Source of the DNA: Burkholderia sp. S171
GTDB taxonomy: Bacteria; Pseudomonadota; Gammaproteobacteria; Burkholderiales; Burkholderiaceae
Length of the DNA stretch: 64,000 bases
Assembly (NCBI RefSeq): GCF_009766085.1
Contig: NZ_LMUF01000061.1
Span: 69,835-133,834 of the forward strand
Direction of reading: 5' to 3'
Notes under the pieces: model-generated
Seen by the model: the letters and a program-made list of their open reading frames with translations, nothing else
Databases searched by the model: none
Told to the model about the DNA's origin: nothing
Translations under genes and position numbers: made by a program
Part shown: positions 8,859 to 17,859 of the stretch, one piece after another
Layout: each line of letters opens with the position of its first letter
Position numbering within the stretch: position 1 is the stretch's first letter

Positions 8859-10343
8859 GTGCTCACAGGTGTCCTCACAGGTGGCGTCATGATCCAACTC
8901 GTGCTGTTTCTGCTGGGCGTGGACTACCTGCGCCGCCGATGGCTTACGCTGGCCTTGGCGGGAGGCATCTGGCTGGTGATCGGGGTGTCGGTGTTTATCG
9001 ATGCCCTCGACGGTGTCCTGTATTTTCCTATCCACGTCTTCGCCTGGCTGCTGCTTGTTGAGGGTCTGGCGACGCTTGCTGTTGCCCGTGTTGGTGTGGG
9101 CGGCCAGCGCACGCTGCGTTACGTGAAAGGTGGCGCGTTCACGCTCGCCGCGCTGCTGATCATGGCGGGCAATCATCACGGCAACTTCGTTCTGTCGATG
9201 ATCTTCGGTACGCTTTTTCTCGCCGATGGCTTGCTGCAAAGCGTGTCGGCCGTTGTGGTGCGTTATAGCCGATGGCGGATCGTGCTGGCGTTGGCTATCG
9301 TCGAAATCCTGCTCGCAATCTTTTTCTTCGAACCGTATCCCACGCATTACGTTGGCACCGCGCCTTATGCGATCGGGCTCGGACTCGCGTTCGGTGGCTG
9401 GAACATGCTGTGGATTGCGTTTCGCGTTCGCCGCATGGAAAGCCTGCCGCCTGAAAACGAGAAGGCGCTGGCGCTTTCCGATGATGTCATCGCCGATCCC
9501 GCCCTCGCTGAAAAGTCCGCTACGGCAAAGGCCGCTGCGGTGGCGGTGGCAACCGAGGCCGACAGCCCGTTCGAATGGGACGGGCCGCCCGCCGCCGATG
9601 AAAAAGCGCTCACCGTGCATGTGTGGACGCCCGTCGGATCCGCGAGGGCGCAGGCCAACCGGCGATTGATCGTGGACCGCTACATTGCCGCTGTCGATGC
9701 GAACGGCGTCATCTCGACGGGCCACGCAGCGTTGGAGTCACCCGAGGGCATTTACATCAGCCTGTATCCGGGCGTGGAACTCGACCGTTCGCCGGACGAG
9801 TTCGGACGGATCTTGCGCGCGACTCGCGAGAACAACGTGCCGGGCACGTTTCAGCCGGACTACGCGACGGAATCGAAGGCATGGTGCGAATCTACGACCC
9901 GGGTACGTATTCGCAATTACCGGCCGGACAGGTTGAAGGCGTTCTGGGAGAAATATCGGCAGGATCCGACCTATAACCTTACCTACCGGAATTGTTCGAG
10001 TACGGTCTCCAAGGCGCTGGAAGCGGCGCTCGAAGGGTCGGTGGGCACGTTTCATGGTCGCGATACCGGTTGGCGCGCGTTCTTGCGCCTGATCGTCACG
10101 CCAGAGCTGTGGGTCGCTGCGCAGATCCGCAAGCGCGCGGCCACCATGGCCTGGACCCCCGGTCTGACGCTCGACTACGCGCGGGCGCTGAGCATGCTGG
10201 CCGATCCCCGGCCATTTGGCTATCTCAAGATGGCGCGGCTCGCAGTGCGCAAGATGCTGCGCTCGCGGCGTGAGTGGCGACAGGAAGCAGCCGATGCGGC
10301 CGACGCCCGCGCAAGCCGCATGGATGGCTCGCGCATTTCATAG
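8859..10343 (+). CDS. Membrane protein: HdeD/DUF308-like domain fused to a permuted papain-like domain
   Basis: The protein has 494 residues from a GTG start; the ATG at 8889 would give 484. Residues 13-185 contain about six transmembrane segments in the pairwise pattern of HdeD/DUF308 proteins. An Ala-rich linker follows (about 195-245). From about 250 the soluble region shows STGHAALES (His289) and then TYRNCSSTVSKALE (Cys379). A His before an Asn-Cys motif is the order seen in circularly permuted NlpC/P60 and LRAT-type thiol hydrolases and acyltransferases. I infer a membrane-anchored thiol enzyme acting on lipid or peptide amides. No function is established. The direct repeat CACAGGTG just before the start is of unknown meaning. 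Confidence 0.72.
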   Translation: MLTGVLTGGVMIQLVLFLLGVDYLRRRWLTLALAGGIWLVIGVSVFIDALDGVLYFPIHVFAWLLLVEGLATLAVARVGVGGQRTLRYVKGGAFTLAALLIMAGNHHGNFVLSMIFGTLFLADGLLQSVSAVVVRYSRWRIVLALAIVEILLAIFFFEPYPTHYVGTAPYAIGLGLAFGGWNMLWIAFRVRRMESLPPENEKALALSDDVIADPALAEKSATAKAAAVAVATEADSPFEWDGPPAADEKALTVHVWTPVGSARAQANRRLIVDRYIAAVDANGVISTGHAALESPEGIYISLYPGVELDRSPDEFGRILRATRENNVPGTFQPDYATESKAWCESTTRVRIRNYRPDRLKAFWEKYRQDPTYNLTYRNCSSTVSKALEAALEGSVGTFHGRDTGWRAFLRLIVTPELWVAAQIRKRAATMAWTPGLTLDYARALSMLADPRPFGYLKMARLAVRKMLRSRREWRQEAADAADARASRMDGSRIS

Positions 10344-10473
10344 CCGGTGTTCGCCGACGTGACCTCGTGGTGCAACTTCTCGGTGCGCCGCCGTCGTTGA
10401 TTGGCGAAGTCCGTTCGCTAGTTGTTGTCGGCGGCGAGCGCTATCGTTGCCGGGTCGGGCCGGCCCGGGCGGC

Positions 10474-10578
10474 GCGGCTCAAGCGTTTGCAGCTCAGGCA
10501 TTTTCCTCTGAGGCCTTTGCGGCTTCCGCGTGCGTGGCCCAGGCGTTTGCAAATCAAGCGCTTGGAACGCCAGCGTTC
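10474..10578. repeat. Seven degenerate 15-bp tandem repeats
   Basis: Seven 15-base units run in register. Read on the + strand they would encode AAQAF, AAQAF, SSEAF, AASAC, VAQAF, ANQAL, GTPAF. The stretch lies between the end of the membrane fusion gene and the end of acpA, in a 243-base gap with no credible gene. The + strand frame that contains it (open from about 10363 to 10731) has no good start and runs into acpA, so I treat it as a repeat, not a gene. Confidence 0.6.
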
Positions 10579-10586
10579 TCGGCGGC

Positions 10587-12275
10587 TCACGCGAGATCGA
10601 GCGTGGCCGTCATGTCCCCTAGCGGCGCCTCGCCGTTTGCCGCGAATGCCCGGTCCCGCGCGACAACACCGTCAAGTGGCACCAGATTGTGGACGCGCGT
10701 GATGAAACGCAGGATGGAGTTTGTGTCGTAGACCGTATGGTCGACGAGCCCCTTCTTCGCGAAGGGCGCAATCATCAGGGCCGGAATGCGCGACCCCGGT
10801 CCCCATCGATCCCCTTTCGGCGGCGGCACGTGATCCCACCAGCCGCCGTTCTCATCGTGCGTGATGATGACCACCGTGCTTTCCCACTGCGGTCCACGCT
10901 GGATTCGCTCGACAATGTTGGCGAGATGCCGGTCACCCGATTCGACATCGGCGTAACCGGCGTGCATGTTCAGATTGCCTTGCGGCTTATAGAACGTCAC
11001 AGCCGGCAGTCGCCCTGTGTCAATATCCGCAATGAGCTTGTTGGTCGACGGATCGTCGCCCAGACCGGCGTCGCGAAGATGTTGCGTGCGAGCCTGCGTG
11101 CCGGGAGCAAAGCTGCGGAAATAATTGAACGGTTGGTGGTGATACTGGAAATCGGGAACCATGCCGGTGTCGCGATGCGTGAGCGCATAGTCCCAGCCGC
11201 CGCTGTACCACGCCCAGTCCACGCCTTTGTCCGATAACCGGTCGCCGATGGTGGCGTAACTCTGCGGCGACAGCACGCGATAATTCGATGGATCCGCCAG
11301 CGCCGGATCGCCGCCTTCCGCTGGGCGGACATTGCTCGGCTGATACGGTGGCGCCATGGTGTTGACCGCGTAGCCGTCGGCTGTGAGCGCGCCGTCGTTG
11401 ACGTAGGACGGCGGACCATCCAGCGCCGATGCCGGTGACTCGGCCGCGAGTTTCAGGCGCGTGCCCAGCGGATCGTCGCCGTCCAGTACGGACAGCAGCT
11501 TTTTCGCGGGGCCGTTCTGTGCATCCGGATAAAACGGGGCCTGTGCCGAGATCAAATAAATATGATTGAGCCAGGAACCGCCGAATGCGGCCATGAAGAA
11601 GTTGTCGCACAGCACGTTTTCCCGGGCGATGTTCCAGAGCTTCAGCGAGTCAGCCGAGTTGCGGTAATGTCCCATGACCAGGCCGCCGGAATCGCCCCAT
11701 GCGGCGAACTGGTTGTTGCGGCCCGCGTTGATCTGCATCTGGTTCTGATAGAAACGGTGCACAAGATCGCGCGTGATGACGCCGTTCGGCAGTGGTTGCC
11801 CCTGCGCATCGACAAGATGAAACGGACCGTTCGGCACGCCGTCGATCTGCTTTTCCGAAATCATGTAGCGCTTGCCGTCCACTTCCTGCGCTTGCGGCAC
11901 GAGGCCACCCCAGATTTTCGGCAGCACAGGCATGGGTGTGCGCCCGTCACGGTCCAGTTGCACGTAGCGCGACGCGGGCACGGCTTCCAGCGGATATTGC
12001 ACGCCGGGATAGTTACCCCAGAGGTTACTGAAGCTGCGATTTTCCGCGTAGATCACGACAATATGACGGACCTGCGCCTGCAGCGTTTTGTCGAGCGCGA
12101 TGTCAGCGGCGGTCTTGGGTGTAACCGGGCGCGAGTCAAAGAGATTACAGCCGCTCAGCGACAATCCGGTGAGGCCAGCCAGCCCGACCCCAGCCGCAAG
12201 CAGGCGGCGGCGTACGGGATCGTGAGGCAGGTCGGACGCGGGTTGTTCGTCGCGGGGATCATCAGTGTGGCTCAT
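10587..12275 (-). CDS. acpA: AcpA-type acid phosphatase / phospholipase C family phosphoesterase
   Basis: A 562-residue member of the PF04185 phosphoesterase family, matching the AcpA/phospholipase C subgroup. The N terminus carries a twin-arginine motif (RRRLLAAG, residues 22-29) and a lipobox LSGC, so it is probably a Tat-exported lipoprotein. Metal and nucleophile regions are visible at YAENRSFSNLWG (about residue 75) and THDENGGWWDHV (about 470). Substrates in the family include phosphomonoesters and phospholipids. It stands alone, with a long gene-poor region upstream. Confidence 0.86.
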   Translation of the reverse strand: MSHTDDPRDEQPASDLPHDPVRRRLLAAGVGLAGLTGLSLSGCNLFDSRPVTPKTAADIALDKTLQAQVRHIVVIYAENRSFSNLWGNYPGVQYPLEAVPASRYVQLDRDGRTPMPVLPKIWGGLVPQAQEVDGKRYMISEKQIDGVPNGPFHLVDAQGQPLPNGVITRDLVHRFYQNQMQINAGRNNQFAAWGDSGGLVMGHYRNSADSLKLWNIARENVLCDNFFMAAFGGSWLNHIYLISAQAPFYPDAQNGPAKKLLSVLDGDDPLGTRLKLAAESPASALDGPPSYVNDGALTADGYAVNTMAPPYQPSNVRPAEGGDPALADPSNYRVLSPQSYATIGDRLSDKGVDWAWYSGGWDYALTHRDTGMVPDFQYHHQPFNYFRSFAPGTQARTQHLRDAGLGDDPSTNKLIADIDTGRLPAVTFYKPQGNLNMHAGYADVESGDRHLANIVERIQRGPQWESTVVIITHDENGGWWDHVPPPKGDRWGPGSRIPALMIAPFAKKGLVDHTVYDTNSILRFITRVHNLVPLDGVVARDRAFAANGEAPLGDMTATLDLA

Positions 12276-12820
12276 CGCAGCTCCTGGAATGTCTGGCTGT
12301 CTGGCGGTTCATCAATGTGTCTATTGATGCAGCTAAATATATTGTGACTCAATCTTGCGGCTGACTATTTTGAATCAAAGCAGCGATTTAAAGCATTAAA
12401 TCAAACCCGCGAATCAAGGCAATGCAACAGTGCGAGGCGCTACTCGATCACCTATGGCGAAGAGCGTCTGTAGGTTGCTTCATCCGCTTGTCGTCTACCT
12501 GAATCTTGCCCGGAAACGCTTGGTTGCCGATAGCTGACCGAACGGCCTATGTGTTGAAAAAAAGGTGTTTGCGCAGACGTCGTATGCCGTTCGGTCGACT
12601 GGAAAGCAACACGCTGGGCGACTACTATCGTTCGAACTGCCCGGGAATCAACTGAGTAATGATTTTAACGTGTTTCCGATGCGGTCCATTCAAGACTGCC
12701 ATTCCCTTTGATCGGATGGCTTTTGCTAAGAACTAAGTAGTCCAATATTATTCATCGCTGTACGCCGTGTTCCAGGAATTTTCGGACACGTGCCGAACAT
12801 GGGAGACGAGGAGGCGGGAA
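12276..12820. other. Gene-free stretch upstream of acpA
   Basis: The 545 bases hold the acpA promoter and otherwise no convincing gene. Base composition is lower in GC than the flanks, and short open stretches show no family resemblance that I can recognise. It adjoins the mobile-element remnants and is probably part of the same scar. Confidence 0.5.
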
Positions 12821-12906
12821 ATGAACGCGCTTGAGGCAGAAAAATAACTGCGGCGAAGGCACAAGATCGGCCTTACAAGCTGATCGATGGCAACGGATTG
12901 CAATCG
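12821..12906 (+). pseudogene. Remnant of a P4-type tyrosine integrase N terminus
   Basis: The ATG at 12821 has a good ribosome site (GAGGAGGCG) and reads eight residues before a TAA just after a run of five A. Shifting frame in that A run gives KITAAKAQDRPYKLIDGNGLQ. This matches the opening of P4-family integrases, whose usual pattern is I-x-A-A-K-P-x-D-K-x-Y-K-L-x-D-G-x-G-L. Nothing of the core or catalytic domain follows. It is a fragment, evidently dead. Confidence 0.7.
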
Positions 12907-12957
12907 GATTGCAACCCACGGCGCAAGTCCCCGCAACTGGCACCCTCACCGGTAAAC

Positions 12958-13200
12958 TCAGGCTATAGCCCCTCGCGTCGCGGAGGATTTGGTGTAGTAA
13001 TGCTTATCAACTGCCGTCTGGCCAAATTTGATCGCGCACTCGCAGGCTTCTTTCTCAGTGGCGAAATCCCCTAGCGAGCCGAGAGCGCGGCGGTTGCCGT
13101 CGGGTCCTCGTAGAACTAACATCGAAGCGAACGACCCCGCAGAACCGACAGCCAAGGGCAGCAAGATCCAACCCTTATATGGAACAGGAATGGCATGCAT
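12958..13200 (-). CDS. Small hypothetical protein
   Basis: The 80-residue product reads MHAIPVPYKGWILLPLAV at the N terminus and has SLGDFATEKEACECAIKFG in its second half. I do not recognise a named family, but the composition (KGW start, beta-rich first half, amphipathic helix near the end) is protein-like and resembles short orphan proteins common in Burkholderiaceae. The ribosome site is weak. It lies in the scar region between the integrase and resolvase remnants. Confidence 0.5.
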   Translation of the reverse strand: MHAIPVPYKGWILLPLAVGSAGSFASMLVLRGPDGNRRALGSLGDFATEKEACECAIKFGQTAVDKHYYTKSSATRGAIA

Positions 13201-13259
13201 GTTCTCGGCGTCCGCTTAATAATTACGGGTGTCCCCACCCATAAATTCTAGGACACTCT

Positions 13260-13487
13260 TTACCGCTTTTCCGAGAATGCGCACTGCTCATCGAACTGAT
13301 CAAGTGCGATGAATAGGGCGTCAGCGCGACGTAGTAGGGAGGGCGACCGTTCGATGCAATCCAGTATGTCGGAGAGTCGTTTTCGCCAGTAATCTGAGGT
13401 TAAGAAAGGATTCAGTTCTATTTCGGAGAGCGAATGCCGAATGATCGCCTCAATGTGGGTCAGTTCCTTGTCAATCAGTGCGTGCAT
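13260..13487 (-). CDS. Small hypothetical helical protein
   Basis: The 75-residue product, MHALIDKELTHIEAIIRHSL onward, is charged and predicted all-helical with no cysteine-rich or membrane segment. Start at 13487 is chosen because AGGA lies 7 bases upstream; the ATG at 13514 has no ribosome site. No family recognised. Confidence 0.5.
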   Translation of the reverse strand: MHALIDKELTHIEAIIRHSLSEIELNPFLTSDYWRKRLSDILDCIERSPSLLRRADALFIALDQFDEQCAFSEKR

Positions 13488-13689
13488 TGGCAGTCCTGTC
13501 GATGAGTTCACCATATTATTTGTCGGATGATTGCTAGCTGTAGCATGGGCTGCAATTGTACTAAACGACTGGGGGGAGTGCTAAAAACGAGACCGCGGAC
13601 CCCTTCTGTCACCGAATCAAAACTTCATATGAGTAGTCCGAACGTATTTTTTGATTTCCCTAAGCTCGTCCTCGCAATTGATTGCTTGA

Positions 13690-14285
13690 CCGAGGCGGTG
13701 TCGGTGTTGCCACGTACCCGAATGATGACTTGCCTACGGGTGTTGTATGTCTTGGTTACTGCGTAGAGCGTTTCGCTCGCTGCAAGACGTTCAAGTACTT
13801 CTGCCCGGTACTGATGTCCTGCACTGACGAACTACCCAGTGTGGGGCTCTCGGCTTTGGCACGCGTTAGACGGTTATGTTCGCTGGTAATCAGGTCGCGC
13901 TTAAACAAACTGTGCCGTTGCTTCCAGCACGCCCATGGTCATCCCGCCGGCGCTGCTCGTCAGGTCCACACCACAAGGGCGAGATAGTGCACGCGTACAC
14001 CGCCGCTTTCCAGCGCCTGCACAGTCTTGCCGTACATCAATGCTTTTGCGGCCCGACCTGGCGAACCTGGTCACAATCAGTACGTTATGTCGTCTGACTT
14101 CATCCGTTCTAACTGCTTGATAAGCCCGATCGTGCCTCGGCAGCGGTGCTACCGCTGATGTTCTCGCACACGACGCGCGAGGGCTGTACGTCGAATCCAG
14201 CAGCCTCGATTTCCTGCATCTGGTTCTTGGTCGTTTGATCGGAGGTGGAAACTGGCAATAGGCGCAAGTGCAGCTCACGGCGGTT
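13690..14285 (-). pseudogene. Decayed serine recombinase (resolvase/invertase)
   Basis: Reading the minus strand through several frame changes recovers most of a Tn3/invertase-type resolvase in the correct order. The pieces are PVSTSDQTTKNQMQEIEAAG with ISGSTAAEARSGL near 14250-14120, IKQLERMKSDD, VLIVTRFARSGRKSIDV near 14080, KTVQALESGGVRVHYLAL, GVDLTSSAGGMTMGV with EATAQF near 13905, then RDLITSE with RLTRAKAE, and a C-terminal helix-turn-helix piece VTKTYNTRRQVIIR near 13720. At least five frameshifts or stops separate the pieces and the first catalytic motif is degraded. The gene cannot be active. Confidence 0.85.
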
Positions 14286-14483
14286 CTTCGCCGCGGCAAT
14301 CGTGCGGTTAGTCAAATAGGTTGTAGCCTGATGGCAGCGCTCTGGCCATGCTGATTTCGGGCACGATTTCGATTTCAGCCAAGTGCCGGACACGGACATG
14401 ACGGTGCCGCAAAAAAGTGATAGCGTTACGCCCTAACGCCTTGTTCTGAAACAAGTTTTTAAGTTTTTCTTCGCGCCAAAAAA

Positions 14484-15302
14484 CTAGCTGAGTACCAGTT
14501 TCACGCCGACAATCACCAGCGTGGCAGCCAGCACGTTGCGCAGCAACACCTCCGGCGCCCGGGCGGAAAGCATGCTGCCCAGCACAATCCCGGGCAGCGA
14601 ACCCACGAGCAGGGACGCTAGCAGGTCCCAGTTGACGGAACCGAGCAGCCAGTGGCCGGTCCCTGCAATTAGCGTGAGCGGAACCGCGTGCGCAATATCC
14701 GACCCAACTATTCGCGCGGTCGGCAGTCGCGGGTAGAGGAGCAAGAGCACGGTCACGCCAATGGCGCCCGCGCCGACCGAGGTGATCGACACCAGCACGC
14801 CCAGGATTGCGCCGGTAAGCACGGTCCAGGCGACTGTGCGGGTTTCACGGCTCGCCGCTCCTGGTTTTCCGCTCGCCTCACGGGCCATCCCGGTTTTGTA
14901 GGCCAGGCGCGCAAGCTGTGGACGGAACACGAGCGAGACGGCTGTAACCAGCAGCGCGTAGCCAAGCACGAGCTGGATTACCCGGGCGGCGGCGGGTGTG
15001 TTCAAACCGTACCGGTTGAGCAGGAGCAGGGTGATGGCCGCAGCAGGAATACTTCCCGCCGCGAGCCGGCCCGTGATACGCCAGTCCACGGAACCCTTGA
15101 TGCCGTGGACCAGCGTGCCGGCTGTCTTGGTCGCGGCCGCGTAAAGCAGGTCGGTGCCGACCGCGGTGGCTGGGTGGATGCCGAACAGGAGCACGAGCAG
15201 CGGCGTCATCAGGGAGCCGCCACCCACGCCCGTCAAGCCCACGAGGAAGCCGACGGCCAGGCCGGATGCTGAATACAGTAAGTTGATGTGCGGAAAAGAC
15301 AT
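14484..15302 (-). CDS. TauE/SafE family sulfite/anion exporter
   Basis: The protein has 272 residues and about eight transmembrane helices, with the family signature GFLVGLTGVGGGSLMTPLL (about residues 16-34) and its internal repeat VSITSVGAGAIGVTVLLLL in the second half. The family exports sulfite, sulfoacetate or other organosulfur anions; substrate unknown. The start at 15302 gives the normal N terminus, although a canonical ribosome site is not visible. It is divergent from the debranching enzyme gene. Confidence 0.85.
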   Translation of the reverse strand: MSFPHINLLYSASGLAVGFLVGLTGVGGGSLMTPLLVLLFGIHPATAVGTDLLYAAATKTAGTLVHGIKGSVDWRITGRLAAGSIPAAAITLLLLNRYGLNTPAAARVIQLVLGYALLVTAVSLVFRPQLARLAYKTGMAREASGKPGAASRETRTVAWTVLTGAILGVLVSITSVGAGAIGVTVLLLLYPRLPTARIVGSDIAHAVPLTLIAGTGHWLLGSVNWDLLASLLVGSLPGIVLGSMLSARAPEVLLRNVLAATLVIVGVKLVLS

Positions 15303-15455
15303 GCGGCGAGGAGAACCGGTTGGGTGAGCGTCGGTCGAAAAACGGTCGATGATAGCGGGTCCGCGGTGCGCTTGCCTCCGGTCCGCAAAAATTGATTCGC
15401 AGGCTTCGGCCGTACAATCGCCCGAGTGTCCAGGCAACTCTTTCAGGAAGGTGTA

Positions 15456-17804
15456 ATGGAAACGAAGGAACAACAGCAAGCAAAGCAGGCGCTCAGCGAC
15501 CGGCAGGCCAGTGATATCGCTCGCGAAGGTGCCCATGGCCCCGCTCATGACGACATGCCCGACCCTATCCGCAGTACAGCCGGCGTTCGCGAGGTTCCTC
15601 CGTCGACGCCCGTCACAAACACGGACGGCGCGTTTATCGCGACCGAGCATACGAGCTACGCGAACGAGCGTCAGTTTGTGCTCAAGGCCGGCAATACCTT
15701 TGTGGTCAACGACGCAAACGGCGACATCCGTGGCAATGACGACGGCCTCTTCGTCAACGACACACGCGTGCTGTCGCAGTTGCGCCTGACTTTTGGCGGA
15801 CGCTCGCCGTCGCTCTTGTCGGGCAGCGTGTCCAGCGACAACGCTGTCTTTACAGCGCATCTGACCAACCGGCCGCTGCCGCTTATCGGCGGGGCGAGCA
15901 CGCCTGAGGGCGTGATCCACGTCGAGCGCCGCCGGGTGTTGTCGCGCCATGTCCTGCACGAAGCCATTGTGTTGACCAACTACGGCACGGAACCGGCCAC
16001 CGTGCCGCTTTCAATCAACTTCGCCGCCGATTTCCACGACATGTTCGAGGTGCGCGGGTCCACCCGCCCGAAACGCGGAACAATGCGCGAGCCGTGCATC
16101 GAAAATGGTGAAGTCGTGTTGCGTTACACGGGTCTGGATGAAGTCGAGCGGACCGCGCGCATTCAGTTTTCGCCTGCGCCGCATTCGCTTTCGGTCAATC
16201 GTGCGGATTACGTACTGCGGATCCAGTCGGAAACGGCCATGTCGATCTACTTGTCGATCACGGCCGTCACGCACGCGTTGAGCGACGCCAGTGCGGAGAG
16301 CAAGAAGATTGCTGAGGAAGGCGCCGAATGCGCGCCGGAATCGGGGCGGCCGGCTATTCGCGAGGCACTTGTCGATGCCCATCGGCGGATGCGCGAGCGG
16401 CGGCGTTCGGTGGCGCGCGTGCGTTCGAGCAATCCGTTGTTCAGCGAATGGATCGATCGTTCGCTCGCGGATCTCGGTCTGCTGACGACTGACCTTGAAA
16501 CGGGACCGTATCCGTACGCGGGCATTCCGTGGTTTTCCACGGCTTTTGGCCGCGACGCCATCATTACTTCGCTGCAAATGTTGTGGATCGATCCGTCGCT
16601 TGCCCGCGGCGTGCTGCGGTTTCTCGCAGCGCATCAGGCGCGCGAGGACTCAGCGTTCCGCGATGCGGAAGTGGGCAAGATCATGCACGAGACCCGCAAT
16701 AGCGAAATGGCTGCGACGGGCGAAGTGCCGTTTGCGATGTACTACGGCGGGGTCGACAGCACGCCGTTGTTCGTTGCGCTGGCCGGCGCATACGCCGAAC
16801 GAACGGGCGACACGGCGTTGATCGACGAATTGTGGCCCGCGTTGCAACTGGCCGCGCAATGGATCGCGCGTCATTGCGACAAGAACGAATTCGGCCTGTT
16901 GAGTTACCAGCGCGCAACGGAAGCGGGGCTTGCCAACCAAGGCTGGAAAGACAGCGGCGACTCCGTCTTTCACGCCGACGGCAGTTTCCCGATCGGACCC
17001 ATTTCGCTAGTTGAAGTTCAGGCTTACGCCTCCACCGCGTTTGCCACCATGGCCCGCTTCGCGAGACAGCGCAACGCACCGGACCAAGCATCGGACTTTG
17101 AGCAGCGCGCGCAAAACATCCGTGAACGCGTGGAAACAATGTTCTGGATGCCCGAGTCGGAGTTCTACGGTATCGCGCTCGACGGCAAGGGTGAGCTGTG
17201 CAAGGTGTTGGCGTCGAATGCGGGACACTTGCTCGCCTTTGACCTCGTCGAACGCAGCCGCGGTGAAGCCGTCGCGCGGCAGCTTGAGTCGACCTTGTTC
17301 AATACCGGCTGGGGCGTGCGCACGTTGGCGGCTGGCCAGCCACGGTTTAACCCTATGTCGTATCACAACGGTTCCGTGTGGCCGCACGACAGCGCCATGT
17401 GCGCGCGTGGACTCGCACGCTACGGTGACCGCAGCGGCGCAGTGCGCCTGTTGCAGGCACTGTTCGAAGCGGCTGTCACGTTCGATATGCGTCTGCCCGA
17501 GCTGTTTTGCGGCTTCACCCGGCAACGTGGCGAGCGGCCGATCGGCTACCCGGTCGCTTGCTTGCCGCAAGCCTGGGCGGCCGGATCGCCGTTCATGATC
17601 CTCGAGGCATGTCTTGGGATCACGATCGACGCCGAGAACCACGAAGTGCGTATCGACCGGCCGCAGTTGCCGGATGGTATCGACTGGCTGGAGATTGGTG
17701 AACTGCGGGTCGGCGACAAGACCGTGTCTATCACTTTCCGGCGCGTGGGAGGGCAGATCGTGCCGTCTATCGAAGGCGATATCCGCGTGGTGGCGGTGCT
17801 TTAA
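15456..17804 (+). CDS. Glycogen debranching enzyme-like amylo-alpha-1,6-glucosidase
   Basis: The protein has 782 residues. After a low-complexity N terminus, a GDE N-terminal beta-sandwich domain spans about residues 65-300 (ANERQFVLKAGNTFVVND). An (alpha/alpha)6 toroid spans about 340-770, with AGIPWFSTAFGRDAIITSLQ read across its first signature and YHNGSVWPHDSA and GYPVACLPQAWAAG near the end. It would hydrolyse alpha-1,6 branches of glycogen or related oligosaccharides. No glgA/B/C/P gene lies nearby. The start at 15456 has AGGAAGG upstream and was chosen over a start 30 bases earlier. Confidence 0.85.
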   Translation: METKEQQQAKQALSDRQASDIAREGAHGPAHDDMPDPIRSTAGVREVPPSTPVTNTDGAFIATEHTSYANERQFVLKAGNTFVVNDANGDIRGNDDGLFVNDTRVLSQLRLTFGGRSPSLLSGSVSSDNAVFTAHLTNRPLPLIGGASTPEGVIHVERRRVLSRHVLHEAIVLTNYGTEPATVPLSINFAADFHDMFEVRGSTRPKRGTMREPCIENGEVVLRYTGLDEVERTARIQFSPAPHSLSVNRADYVLRIQSETAMSIYLSITAVTHALSDASAESKKIAEEGAECAPESGRPAIREALVDAHRRMRERRRSVARVRSSNPLFSEWIDRSLADLGLLTTDLETGPYPYAGIPWFSTAFGRDAIITSLQMLWIDPSLARGVLRFLAAHQAREDSAFRDAEVGKIMHETRNSEMAATGEVPFAMYYGGVDSTPLFVALAGAYAERTGDTALIDELWPALQLAAQWIARHCDKNEFGLLSYQRATEAGLANQGWKDSGDSVFHADGSFPIGPISLVEVQAYASTAFATMARFARQRNAPDQASDFEQRAQNIRERVETMFWMPESEFYGIALDGKGELCKVLASNAGHLLAFDLVERSRGEAVARQLESTLFNTGWGVRTLAAGQPRFNPMSYHNGSVWPHDSAMCARGLARYGDRSGAVRLLQALFEAAVTFDMRLPELFCGFTRQRGERPIGYPVACLPQAWAAGSPFMILEACLGITIDAENHEVRIDRPQLPDGIDWLEIGELRVGDKTVSITFRRVGGQIVPSIEGDIRVVAVL

Positions 17805-17859
17805 CCGCACCGCGAACCTCGCCGCCGCCATTAGCTGCCGGGTTATTTGAACCGCGTAT

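Noticed and set aside
10363..10731. Possible pentapeptide-repeat protein on the + strand
   Set aside because: Residue order is xxQAF rather than the A(D/N)LxX of pentapeptide-repeat proteins, there is no good start, and the frame runs into acpA.
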